Assembly (NCBI RefSeq): GCF_001544355.1
Contig: NZ_BCQI01000036.1
Coordinates: forward strand, 1-32,292
Direction of reading: 5' to 3'
DNA length: 32,292 nucleotides
Source: Alicyclobacillus acidiphilus NBRC 100859
GTDB lineage: Bacteria > Bacillota > Bacilli > Alicyclobacillales > Alicyclobacillaceae
Below are positions 1 to 7,382 of this stretch, one piece after another (the stretch's first letter is position 1; the number at the start of each line of letters is the position of its first letter). Below the pieces are notes generated by a model. The model made no database searches and was not told the DNA's origin. It saw only the letters and a list, made by a program, of their open reading frames with translations. The position numbers and the translations under genes were made by a program.

Positions 1-23
1 TACCGAAATAAGCCGCTGTGGCC

Positions 24-143
24 TGCCTATTCCCGTCGCCCCCCTCCGCGATCGCGCCATCATGCCTATTCCCGTCGCCCCCCTTCCGCGATCGCGCCAT
101 CATGCCTAATCGCCCGTCGCCCCCCTCCGCGATCGCGCCATCA
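24..143. repeat. Three tandem ~40-bp GC-rich repeats plus a decayed fourth
   Basis: Three adjacent units at 24-62, 63-102 and 103-143 are 39, 40 and 41 bp long. Each starts TGCCTA, runs through a C-rich stretch and ends with the palindrome CGCGATCGCG followed by CCATCA. A degenerate fourth copy starts at 144 and dissolves after about 25 bases. Unit lengths that differ by one base shift the reading frame at each step, so the array is unlikely to be coding even though open frames cross it. Each unit holds one GCGATCGC octamer (48-55, 88-95, 129-136). The array lies 160 bases upstream of the lytic transglycosylase start. Its function is unknown. Confidence 0.9.
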
Positions 144-301
144 TGCCTAATCGCCCGCCGCCGCCCTCCACTCCTCCATCTATCCCGCAAAGCGTTCAGT
201 TCAAAGAAAAGTGGCATGTTTGTCCCACATACCGCGTACATCTCTCTCAACAAGCAATCCTTGTCCAAGCGACGGATACTGCACATGAGAGAGGGAGATG
301 T

Positions 302-1447
302 ATGTTGACTAGACGACTTCGTACAAGCCTGACACTGGGCCTTGTCTTCGTCTTTGCCTATCTCGCGTTTGCCCTGTTCTCCAATCCCGTTCTGATTGGC
401 AGCCCAGATGCCTTGAGTCGATCCGCCAACCGTTCATCCGGTGCGGCCCCCATGGTCGTCGATCGGGCGATGGAGGCCGAATTGATTACCGCCTCCCTGC
501 ACGTTCCAAATTTTCGCGCGATACCGAACCGTTCCAAGGACTCTGGTCAAGATCCAGACCACCCCAGACGCGGAAAACCAACCAGCAGCGACGCGACACG
601 CCGTGAACCGAAGCCAACCGTTCGATCCGCCGCAACTGTGCATCGTCAGTCCGTTCATGCCAGCACGGTCGTGCACGTTGCTCCGGGATCGTGCTTGTGG
701 AGTCTGGCGATGCAATATCATACGACGGTTCAGCGCCTGATGGAAATCAACCACCTGCGTTCGACGACCGTCAAGATTGGACAAGCCATTACCATCGCAG
801 CACCTGCCCGCTCACCCGTCGTGAAACTTTCCAACATGCCCAATTCCAGCACGTCGCACTCGTCGACCAACGCGTCCACTCAAACATGCACCCAAGCCCA
901 TTACCTGACCTATGTCGTTCACAGCGGCGATTCACTCTGGTCGATATCCCAGGCGTATGGCGTGTCCATCGATACCATTCGAAGTGACAACGCGATCGGC
1001 GGAGACGCCATCTATCCTGGCATGAAATTGAAAATTGGCGCGGTGGACACGACCTATCACCCCGACGCGGCGAGCAGGGCCATGATCGCGCAGGCGCCGA
1101 AGTGGCTGATCCCCGTATACAAGGCCGCCGGGCGGAAATACGACGTACCCTGGACCGTACTCGCGGCCATTCACAAAGAAGAGACCGACTTCGACGTGAC
1201 TGGCAACGACGTCTCGTATGCGGGAGCGATCGGCCCGATGCAGTTCATGCCACAAACATTCGCGATCTTCGGCGTTCCAGCGCCGGGGCATAAGACGCCG
1301 AACATCCGAAACGTGGAAGACGCCATCTACTCGGCCGCAAACATGCTGCACCACGAAGGAATCAGCGCAGATCCGTACTACGCGATTTACTCGTACAACC
1401 ACTCTGCCGCGTACGTCCATGACATCCTGAGGATGGCATCCATCTAA
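302..1447 (+). CDS. Membrane-anchored LysM lytic transglycosylase
   Basis: This 381-residue protein is predicted to cleave peptidoglycan glycan strands outside the membrane. Residues 8-26 form an uncleaved signal anchor. A long basic, Ser/Thr/Pro-rich linker follows, then LysM 1 (about 123-166), a Ser/Thr spacer, LysM 2 (about 203-246, YVVHSGDSLWSIS) and a C-terminal SLT/MltB-like lysozyme fold (about 266-379). The fold shows IHKEETDF, where Glu294 is the likely catalytic acid, then AIGPMQFMP and SYNHS, all typical of family 1-type transglycosylases. An in-frame ATG exists at 143, but it lies in the repeat array and would put 53 unlikely residues before the anchor. The ATG at 302 follows a GAGAGGGAG site. 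LysM 1 has Cys131 where GDS/GDT is usual, so it may bind glycan poorly. The gene stands alone and converges on the VWA gene. Confidence 0.85.
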   Translation: MLTRRLRTSLTLGLVFVFAYLAFALFSNPVLIGSPDALSRSANRSSGAAPMVVDRAMEAELITASLHVPNFRAIPNRSKDSGQDPDHPRRGKPTSSDATRREPKPTVRSAATVHRQSVHASTVVHVAPGSCLWSLAMQYHTTVQRLMEINHLRSTTVKIGQAITIAAPARSPVVKLSNMPNSSTSHSSTNASTQTCTQAHYLTYVVHSGDSLWSISQAYGVSIDTIRSDNAIGGDAIYPGMKLKIGAVDTTYHPDAASRAMIAQAPKWLIPVYKAAGRKYDVPWTVLAAIHKEETDFDVTGNDVSYAGAIGPMQFMPQTFAIFGVPAPGHKTPNIRNVEDAIYSAANMLHHEGISADPYYAIYSYNHSAAYVHDILRMASI

Positions 1448-1473
1448 ACCACAAGCACGTATGCATAAAGACT

Positions 1474-1500
1474 GGCTCGGTGGTCCAATCCGCCCGAGCC
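1474..1500. terminator. Convergent hairpin between lytic transglycosylase and VWA gene
   Basis: The arms GGCTCGG (1474-1480) and CCGAGCC (1494-1500) form a 7-bp GC-rich stem. On the minus strand it is followed by a weak T-rich run (AGTCTTTAT); there is no T run on the plus strand. It is probably a terminator serving mainly the minus-strand VWA gene. Confidence 0.4.
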
Positions 1501-1503
1501 CCC

Positions 1504-3366
1504 TCACCGATCGACGGCACGCCGCAGCATATCGCGCATCACTCGTTCAAATGTCGCTGGCAAGTCCTTGTGATCCGTCACAACCACCGTGTCGTCGCCA
1601 TAGAGTTGCTTCACCATGGCCACTGCGGCGCCGTCGTCGGCTTCGGCGATGCTGACGTGGACGACGTGAATCTGCCTGCGCCGTGCCCATTGCACGGCTC
1701 GTTTCGTGTCTTCGATGGCGTTTTGGTAGTCCTCCGCGGCAGGCTGGGCGTCGCTGAGGACAAGCAGCCACTTCTGGCGCTCCGGCCGCGCCAGCAATGT
1801 CTGTGCAATGCGGCGGATGGCGAGTCCATCGCGATTGTCCAATTGAGGTTCCAGGTTGGCGATGTTCGCCGCGCAATCCGCCGACAACGAGCGGTGGTAC
1901 GGAATCACATGAGACAGATACGTGATCGGCTCGCCGTGCATGACCCCTTGGTACTCCGTATCTTCCCAGAACCCTGTTACGCCATGGACGATGTTCAATC
2001 GTCGCAACGTCTCGTGAAACAGATAGAGAACAGGCTTGCAGGTTTCGAGGTATTCCTGCATCGACCCAGAACAGTCGACGAGGATGTGCGCGACCGTATC
2101 GAAATGTGCTCCGGGGTTCGTCTTTCGATAGAACAGCCGCGCGGTCCGATCCGTCGCCAACCGCTCCAGCCGTTTTCCCGGACGTCCGTGGCGGGTCGGT
2201 GTCGATCCTGCGATTTTGCTTCGCTCCATCATCGAGGAGAAGACGCGAACAAGGCGCCGCCTGGTGACGAACGTCGCTTGTTCCCACGCATCGAGATCCG
2301 CGTCGTTTCCATCGCCGTCGCGATCGACGGGGTACACCTCCATCACCCGGCCCTCTGAGCCTCCGTGCCGCAATGGCTGCGGTTCATGGATGGCGATGAA
2401 ACGGTCGTCGGCCACTTCCGCGACCGATTCTCGTGGTCCGTCCTTCGTCCGCGCGCGCCGGACTTGCACTTGCGCCGGCGACGATTCAGCGAGGCGTCCG
2501 CCGCGACGGGACGCTTCGCTCGGCGCCTTGTCATCCAACGACATTTCGAGACTCCACGCACGATTCGAGTCCTGCTGCTGGGTCCACACGTCCACGGACT
2601 CGTTCGATCCGTCGGCTTCTCCGTCCGCTGTTTGGCTGGGTTGCGTCCATGTCCGATCCGCGCGCTCCGTTTGCCCGGTTTCACGAGTTGGTTCGACTCG
2701 CTGCTTGCCGTCGTCGAGGCCAAACAGGTGAAAGGTCAAGTCCGGCCACGATGCGGCGTCTGGAGGCAAGGCCCGCATGAACTCGTCGGTCAATCGAAGG
2801 ACGTCGAGGACATCCGCACATGCGCTTGCCTTCACGTAGACGTCCGAGTGTTCATCGGCGATCTGACCGTACCAGTCCGCGAACCACACGTCGCTGTACA
2901 GCTGCTTGCGCAGTCTGGACGCTCGATTGCTCTGCAGCATGCGAGCGTAAAATGCGGTTCTCGCCGCAAACGCCTGACGTGTTCCCCTTCGCTCCCGCCG
3001 TATCCGCTCAGCCAATCGACCGTCGTCGATGGCGCAGAACACGTGCAAGGCCAAGTTTGGCAAAGTGAATGCCGCGAGGGCCGAATGAACGGTCGACATG
3101 GCGGGAAGGGCGTGATCGTATTGCGTGCCCAGGCATCGCAGGTACACGTCGGCAAGCTGGCAATGGAACCGTTCTACCGGATCGAACTCGCCGTAGTTCG
3201 TCGAAATGGCGATGGCGCCCTGCTGCATTCGAACGCGCGAAACAGGTTCGAAGGCGACATCCAGGGCGCCGTTGCGGCTGAGCACGCGGCACAAGTCGAC
3301 CAACTGCAATTCGGCCCAAGTCGCCTCGAATTCGTCCGTGAAGCGAAACGGCTTCTGCACGCTCAT
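1504..3366 (-). CDS. NorD/CoxE-like VWA-domain protein
   Basis: The 620-residue protein has a C-terminal von Willebrand A domain (about 420-615) with the metal-dependent adhesion motif DCSGS at 431-435 and a downstream LVLSDAQ strand. The N-terminal half is helical and resembles NorD-type proteins. A hydrophilic, probably disordered linker spans about 220-320. NorD-type VWA proteins work with a MoxR/NorQ AAA+ ATPase to insert metal cofactors into, or remodel, a partner enzyme. The matching ATPase lies 16 bases upstream (3383-4258), and the ribosome site AAAGGGGGC precedes this ATG, so the two form an operon. No nitric oxide reductase, rubisco or CO dehydrogenase gene is visible nearby, so the client is unknown. 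The family call is firm; the function is inferred. Confidence 0.8.
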   Translation of the reverse strand: MSVQKPFRFTDEFEATWAELQLVDLCRVLSRNGALDVAFEPVSRVRMQQGAIAISTNYGEFDPVERFHCQLADVYLRCLGTQYDHALPAMSTVHSALAAFTLPNLALHVFCAIDDGRLAERIRRERRGTRQAFAARTAFYARMLQSNRASRLRKQLYSDVWFADWYGQIADEHSDVYVKASACADVLDVLRLTDEFMRALPPDAASWPDLTFHLFGLDDGKQRVEPTRETGQTERADRTWTQPSQTADGEADGSNESVDVWTQQQDSNRAWSLEMSLDDKAPSEASRRGGRLAESSPAQVQVRRARTKDGPRESVAEVADDRFIAIHEPQPLRHGGSEGRVMEVYPVDRDGDGNDADLDAWEQATFVTRRRLVRVFSSMMERSKIAGSTPTRHGRPGKRLERLATDRTARLFYRKTNPGAHFDTVAHILVDCSGSMQEYLETCKPVLYLFHETLRRLNIVHGVTGFWEDTEYQGVMHGEPITYLSHVIPYHRSLSADCAANIANLEPQLDNRDGLAIRRIAQTLLARPERQKWLLVLSDAQPAAEDYQNAIEDTKRAVQWARRRQIHVVHVSIAEADDGAAVAMVKQLYGDDTVVVTDHKDLPATFERVMRDMLRRAVDR

Positions 3367-3382
3367 GCCCCCTTTTCAACTG

Positions 3383-4258
3383 TCACGCTGGGAAATACGT
3401 GTTCGCGAGGTTCATGACCACCGCGCGTTCGCGCTCGTCGTCTAATTTCGCCGCAATGGCGCGAGCGATGGCGCGCAAGGGCGGAATATATACGGCGAGA
3501 TCGCACGCGTCAAGCAAGGCTCGAATCGATGCGGCTTCTTCACTCAACTGGCCTGAGCGGGCGGCAGCGACGAGATCGGCGGAGAGGCCAACGAACCAAT
3601 CCACCGCTTGCTCCGCAAGCCCTTCGGTGTGCCCCCGGATCAAGCGCGCCAAGACATCGCCTTGGAGATACGGCACGTCGACGATGACGAAACGATTCTT
3701 CAAAGCCTCGTTCATCGGCATCGTGCCGACGTAACCTTCGTTGATGGCCGCAATCACGCGAAAGTTTGGGTGGGCCGAGATGGTTTGTGCGGTGAACGGA
3801 TTGGTCAGCTGGCGCCGATAATCGAGCAGGCTGTTGAGGATGGGCAAGGTCTCGGGCCGAGCCATGTTGATTTCGTCGATATACAACATACTGCCGCTCT
3901 GCATGGCACGCACAACGGGGCCTTCGACATAGCGAATGGCGTTCTTGCCATCCGCGACATCGAGCGTCTTGAAGCCGAGCAGGGCTTCGGCGTCGAGATC
4001 GACAGAGCAATTGATTGCCTCGATGGACAGGCCGAAACGGGCCGCCAGCGACTCGGCCAGCCTGGTTTTCCCGGAACCGGTGGGACCTCGCAGCAACAGG
4101 TTCTTTCCGAGCGCGACGCTCGTCACCGCGTCTTCAAGCAGCGTTTTGTCCGACGTCAAAAAGGTCCGCGCGAGTTCGCCGTCTCGATGCCGATGAACTT
4201 CCGAAAGACCATGCACTCCCCTTAGCTCGATGTCCTCTGGCGTCCATACTCCATTCAT
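3383..4258 (-). CDS. MoxR-family AAA+ ATPase (NorQ/CbbQ-like)
   Basis: This 291-residue ATPase has Walker A GPTGSGKT (58-65), Walker B LYIDEINMA (125-133), a sensor-type AAINEGYVGT segment, an arginine-bearing LKNRF segment and a C-terminal helical lid. The layout matches NorQ/CbbQ/NirQ proteins, which are hexameric remodelling ATPases paired with VWA proteins. The frame is open up to 4414, but those residues do not resemble the family. The ATG at 4258 has AAGGAG upstream with a rather long 12-base gap. It is the first gene of a two-gene operon with the NorD-like gene and is divergent from a 33-residue microprotein gene at 4362, about 100 bases away. I see no convincing promoter between them. 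Confidence 0.82.
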   Translation of the reverse strand: MNGVWTPEDIELRGVHGLSEVHRHRDGELARTFLTSDKTLLEDAVTSVALGKNLLLRGPTGSGKTRLAESLAARFGLSIEAINCSVDLDAEALLGFKTLDVADGKNAIRYVEGPVVRAMQSGSMLYIDEINMARPETLPILNSLLDYRRQLTNPFTAQTISAHPNFRVIAAINEGYVGTMPMNEALKNRFVIVDVPYLQGDVLARLIRGHTEGLAEQAVDWFVGLSADLVAAARSGQLSEEAASIRALLDACDLAVYIPPLRAIARAIAAKLDDERERAVVMNLANTYFPA

Positions 4259-4361
4259 CCTGTAAATCCGCTCCTTGGTATCTTGACTCGGGCTCTTGTC
4301 GGGATCAAACAGACAGCGCCGGACGTACGATATCTCAGAAAGTCGAAGAGGAGGTGTTCTC

Positions 4362-4463
4362 ATGTACGGCGTATTTGGCGGATACACGCAATGGGCTGTC
4401 GTGTTCCTCATCATCTTCGTTCTGTTCTTCCTGCTCGTCCCTGGTTATGGTGCAGGCTACTAA
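4362..4463 (+). CDS. YjcZ-like hydrophobic microprotein (33 aa)
   Basis: This tiny gene is too short for usual gene finding. It starts at ATG 4362 after a strong GAGGAGGTG site (7-base gap) and ends with TAA at 4461-4463. The product begins MYGVFGGYTQWAVVF, has one hydrophobic segment (about residues 12-26) and ends VPGYGAGY. A Gly/Tyr-rich head, one short transmembrane helix and a short tail are typical of the YjcZ/sporulation-associated microproteins common in Bacilli. By family it would be made during sporulation and sit in a forespore or coat membrane; its role is unknown. An inverted repeat follows six bases after the stop. The strong ribosome site and composition make it a likely real gene. 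Confidence 0.7.
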   Translation: MYGVFGGYTQWAVVFLIIFVLFFLLVPGYGAGY

Positions 4464-4468
4464 TCCAC

Positions 4469-4493
4469 TGGCCGTCGTCGGTTGCGACGGCCA
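4469..4493 (+). terminator. Hairpin after the microprotein gene
   Basis: A perfect 9-bp inverted repeat, TGGCCGTCG (4469-4477) and CGACGGCCA (4485-4493), has a 7-base loop and lies just after the microprotein stop. It lacks a clear T run (AACTTTCC follows), so it may be a weak terminator or a 3' stabilising hairpin. Confidence 0.45.
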
Positions 4494-4730
4494 ACTTTCC
4501 AACAACAAACAAATCGCACATCTTCGCGGCATGGTCGGCAATCACGAGACGATGCCGTTTCGTTTCCACTTTACATGCCGACGATAAGCACCTTCGAACG
4601 CCGTTTGTGTGTTTGCCCCACTGGCGGCGTCAATGGGTATCCGTCTTGGACAGTTTCCCCACCTGTACATAGTGTATTGTACGTGCTCCGTGTGACAGCG
4701 GAGTCAATCATGAGGAGAGGGGAAACGAAT

Positions 4731-6095
4731 ATGTTCACATTGGCCGGAGCCGACCTTGCCCGATTTTTGTTCGGCATGGTGCTGTTGCTCGGCGCAGCGC
4801 ATCTGCTTGGCTACGTTGCCGAACGACTCGCCATACCGCGCGTGATCGGCGAAGTTGCCGGCGGACTGCTGCTCGGACCCACATGCATCGGCACCCTGTT
4901 CCCCGGGTTCTTTCACTGGCTCTACACAGGGTTCTCATCCGAAGGCAGCTTGTTTGGGCTCATCTACTACATTGGGGAATTGCTGCTCCTCTACACGGCG
5001 GGACTCAAGTTCCAGTCTCGCTTCGCAAAGGCGGATATCAAGACAGGTATCGCGATTATCATCGGATCGACGGTGATTCCATTCATCGTCGGGTGGCTGT
5101 CGACTTATCTGTTCAATGCGGATCAGTTCCTCGGCCCTGACCACAGCGTCCTCGCGTTGAAGATTGTTGTCGCGATTTCCATTGCGGTCACGTCCATTCC
5201 GGTCATCTCGAAAATCTTTTCGGACCTCGGCATCATGCACTCGCGATTTGCGAAGATCATCGTCGCGATCGCGGGCGTACACGACGTCATCCTCTGGGTC
5301 GCGCTCGCGATTGCCGCAGGTGTTGTCTCGGGGCACGGCGGCGGCGCAATCAACGGTTGGGTGGTCTCGAAGAGTCTTGTCATCACATTCGCCTTTCTCG
5401 TGGTCTGCGTCGGGATTGTTCCCTGGGCCCTGCGCAGAATCACTTCGAAGCGGGCGAACATCCTCTTCCGGGCGTCCTTTCTCGGCTACTTCCTGATCAT
5501 TCTGTTCGCGCTCTCCGACATCGCCGGCTACCTGGGCGTCGATGTGATGTACGGGGCGTTGCTTGCCGGGATCGCCACCAAATTCAGCTTGCCAGAACGA
5601 TTGTTCGCACGGTTGGAGCAGGGCGTGCAAGGTATTGCGTTCGCGTTCTTCATCCCGCTCTATTTCGCGATTGTCGGACTGCAACTCAATCTGGTCAAAG
5701 ATTTCAACCTCGGTTTCTTCTTGCTGTACCTTCTCTTTGCGACCATCGTCCAGAGCGTTGTCGTTTACTTCACTTGCCGGGTGATTCGCACGGATCGCTT
5801 GACCAGTGTGAATTTCGCGGCGGCCATGAACGCCCGCGGCGGCCCTGGCATCGTCCTTTCGTCCACCGCGTTTGCGCTCGGCATCATCAACCAAACGTTT
5901 TACGCCATCCTGGTCATGCTCGCGTTGGTCACGTCGTGGATGGCTGGCACCTGGCTGCGCGCTGTGTTGCGGCGCGGCAAACGGCTCATGCCTGGCGATG
6001 AAGACCTGGTGATTCAAAAGGTCAATGAAGAAGTCACTTTCAATCCCGACGAAATTCCGGTCAGTGCCGTCAAGACCGGATCATACCACGGATAA
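4731..6095 (+). CDS. CPA2-family cation/proton antiporter (Kef-type)
   Basis: The 454-residue integral membrane protein has about 12-13 hydrophobic segments. Diagnostic stretches are VIGEVAGGLLLGPTCIG near the N-terminus, a central FSDLGIMHSRFAK loop and AAMNARGGPGIVLSSTAFA near the C-terminus, all typical of monovalent cation:proton antiporter-2 proteins that exchange K+ or Na+ for H+. The last 35 or so residues form a short cytoplasmic tail; there is no RCK/TrkA-N domain, so nucleotide gating within the chain is not expected. The ATG at 4731 follows AGGAGAGGGG; in-frame upstream codons give a non-membrane leader and were rejected. The gene has its own upstream region (4494-4730), where a weak TTGGAC (4646-4651) is the only promoter-like element I see. 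It converges on the lipoyl/CbpB genes. Confidence 0.88.
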   Translation: MFTLAGADLARFLFGMVLLLGAAHLLGYVAERLAIPRVIGEVAGGLLLGPTCIGTLFPGFFHWLYTGFSSEGSLFGLIYYIGELLLLYTAGLKFQSRFAKADIKTGIAIIIGSTVIPFIVGWLSTYLFNADQFLGPDHSVLALKIVVAISIAVTSIPVISKIFSDLGIMHSRFAKIIVAIAGVHDVILWVALAIAAGVVSGHGGGAINGWVVSKSLVITFAFLVVCVGIVPWALRRITSKRANILFRASFLGYFLIILFALSDIAGYLGVDVMYGALLAGIATKFSLPERLFARLEQGVQGIAFAFFIPLYFAIVGLQLNLVKDFNLGFFLLYLLFATIVQSVVVYFTCRVIRTDRLTSVNFAAAMNARGGPGIVLSSTAFALGIINQTFYAILVMLALVTSWMAGTWLRAVLRRGKRLMPGDEDLVIQKVNEEVTFNPDEIPVSAVKTGSYHG

Positions 6096-6121
6096 CCTGG
6101 ATACTCTGCAGACCGGCCTCT

Positions 6122-6146
6122 GTGCGCACGGGGCAGCCGTGCGCAC
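6122..6146. terminator. Strong hairpin between antiporter and lipoyl-domain gene
   Basis: A perfect 10-bp stem, GTGCGCACGG (6122-6131) with CCGTGCGCAC (6137-6146), has a 5-base loop between two convergent genes. No T run follows on either strand, so it is likely a barrier or a factor-assisted terminator rather than a textbook intrinsic one. Confidence 0.5.
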
Positions 6147-6223
6147 CTGTCGGTTCCAATTGGCGGCCGATTGCGGCCGCGTCGCAGCGATTTGGCCCGC
6201 CGGACATCCATGAAACGCGCGAT

Positions 6224-6469
6224 TCACTCCACGGCGATCTTGCAGAGCACCGCGTCCATGGTCACCTCTTCCCCTTCGGAAACACAAATTTCGCGGAGCG
6301 TGCCCGCGTACTCCGAAGGGACTTCCACAGTGACCTTGTCCGTCGTGACTTCGAGCAACGGTTCATCGCGCTCAATCGCGTCTCCGACTTGCTTGAGCCA
6401 GGTCGTAACCACCGCTTTCGTCACGGTATCCCCCAATTGGGGAAGTCTGATTTCCGCTGTTTCGCCCAT
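6224..6469 (-). CDS. Free-standing lipoyl-domain protein
   Basis: This 81-residue protein is a single lipoyl/biotinyl-attachment domain. The swinging-arm hairpin reads EVTTDKVTVEVPSEYAG. The TDKV context is that of lipoyl domains of 2-oxoacid dehydrogenase E2 subunits; biotin domains have AMKM. The lysine of TDKV is therefore the probable lipoylation site. There is no E3-binding or catalytic E2 domain, and no E1 or E3 gene nearby. The frame is open to 6601, but ATG 6469 has AAGGAG eight bases upstream and gives the canonical domain start (MGETAEIRLP). The CbpB gene lies 76 bases upstream on the same strand, so the two are probably co-transcribed. It could act as a mobile carrier for an enzyme encoded elsewhere. 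Confidence 0.8.
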   Translation of the reverse strand: MGETAEIRLPQLGDTVTKAVVTTWLKQVGDAIERDEPLLEVTTDKVTVEVPSEYAGTLREICVSEGEEVTMDAVLCKIAVE

Positions 6470-6545
6470 ACCGAATTCTCCTTCGTTCATACTCCAGACA
6501 AATGATACATGTTCGTTCGGTCCAGGCAAAATCCATGCCGTCCCG

Positions 6546-6995
6546 TCAATGGCGATAGATCCCCTTGCGAATGAGACCATGCAAATACGCGAGAATGCCA
6601 TGTCTGGTCAACAATCCGACAAACAGTCCGGAATCGTCGTCCACACAAAGGAATGGCGCATCGATGCTCACTTGCAGCGCGCGAAGAAAGGTATCGCCCT
6701 TGTGAATGCGGTGAACATCCTCCCTCATCACGTCCTTGACCGTGAAGTTGGAGAGTTCGTCGAACTCGATCCGTTGAAGACCGAGGATTTTATCCAAAAT
6801 CAATGTCTTGCTGATGACGCCGACCACACGTCCTTGTGGGTCGATCACAGGAATGGCCGAATATCCGGATTTGATCAATACGAGCAAGGCGTGTTCCGCG
6901 CCGTGGCTCGGATATACGCACGCGACGTCTTCCGCGTCGATAATCAGTCGAGATATTTCCTCGTCCTGCAGTGTAATCTGTTCAATAGGCGTCAT
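6546..6995 (-). CDS. cbpB: CBS-domain c-di-AMP sensor (CbpB/DarB, YkuL family)
   Basis: The 149-residue protein consists of two CBS motifs (about 12-66 and 87-140). The stretch EHALLVLIKSGYSAIPVIDP and the following GLQRIEFDEL closely resemble Bacillus YkuL, now CbpB/DarB, as I remember it. In B. subtilis DarB binds cyclic di-AMP. The apo form stimulates the (p)ppGpp synthetase Rel and also binds pyruvate carboxylase, linking potassium and c-di-AMP levels to stringent response and carbon metabolism. ATG 6995 follows an AAGGG site. The downstream neighbour is a lone lipoyl-domain gene, and a CPA2 cation antiporter converges on the pair, which is suggestive given c-di-AMP's role in potassium homeostasis. 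Identification rests on motif likeness and length. Confidence 0.8.
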   Translation of the reverse strand: MTPIEQITLQDEEISRLIIDAEDVACVYPSHGAEHALLVLIKSGYSAIPVIDPQGRVVGVISKTLILDKILGLQRIEFDELSNFTVKDVMREDVHRIHKGDTFLRALQVSIDAPFLCVDDDSGLFVGLLTRHGILAYLHGLIRKGIYRH

Positions 6996-7058
6996 AGTTA
7001 CCCTTGACTCCCTTCACCGCTCGCTGCCAAGTTCGTGGTGCACCTGTATTTTACCAGA

Positions 7059-7091
7059 AAAGAGACGCCGCCGACACGGCGACGTCTCTTT
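7059..7091 (-). terminator. Intrinsic terminator upstream of cbpB
   Basis: A long stem pairs 7059-7067 (AAAGAGACG) with 7083-7091 and continues after one mismatch with five inner GC pairs around a 3-base loop. On the minus strand it runs into TCTCTTTTCTGG. It ends the cheR/68-residue transcript before cbpB. The near-symmetry could let it act on both strands. Confidence 0.75.
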
Positions 7092-7101
7092 GATCAGGGG
7101 A

Positions 7102-7308
7102 TTACACATCCGGTCCGATTCGTCGGCGCTCAATCAATGGAGGTGGCACATCGCCTAGTTCGGTCGGCCAATGCGCCAGTTCTGGCGCAACGCCGCCATC
7201 CTCCTGAAGGCGATCGATCCCGTCGTAGACGGTGTCCAAGAACCATTCGGATCCATGCGCCTGATTCCCATCGGACGTCGGATTTCCCTTCGTACGGCCC
7301 GGGGTCAT
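7102..7308 (-). CDS. Unknown 68-residue protein downstream of cheR
   Basis: I do not recognise a family. The start ATG at 7308 follows a very strong GAGAGGAGGAG site, and a clear terminator lies just after the stop, so the gene is likely real. The product has a polar, Gly/Asn-rich start, a central EWFLDTVYDGIDRLQEDGG segment that could form an amphipathic helix, and a Pro-rich, then basic tail (PPPLIERRR). It has no cysteines, signal peptide or membrane segment. It lies 75 bases downstream of cheR on the same strand and probably shares its transcript, so a role near chemotaxis or signalling is conceivable but unproven. Confidence 0.65.
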   Translation of the reverse strand: MTPGRTKGNPTSDGNQAHGSEWFLDTVYDGIDRLQEDGGVAPELAHWPTELGDVPPPLIERRRIGPDV

Positions 7309-7382
7309 GCCAATCTCCTCCTCTCCGAAGTACGGACCTTCTGTCGTAGAGTAGCCGGGGAGGATTGGCTTTATGCGATGAC

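Noticed and set aside
143-301. Extended N-terminus of the lytic transglycosylase from ATG 143
   Set aside because: It starts inside the tandem repeats, lacks a ribosome site and adds 53 residues before a normal signal anchor; ATG 302 is better on all counts.
2365-3417. 350-codon plus-strand open frame opposite the VWA gene
   Set aside because: It lies antisense to a protein with clear VWA motifs and has no family features; open frames of this kind are common in GC-rich coding DNA.
4935-6017. 360-codon minus-strand open frame opposite the antiporter
   Set aside because: The product is an Arg/Asp/Glu-rich low-complexity chain, the expected antisense shadow of a membrane protein gene.
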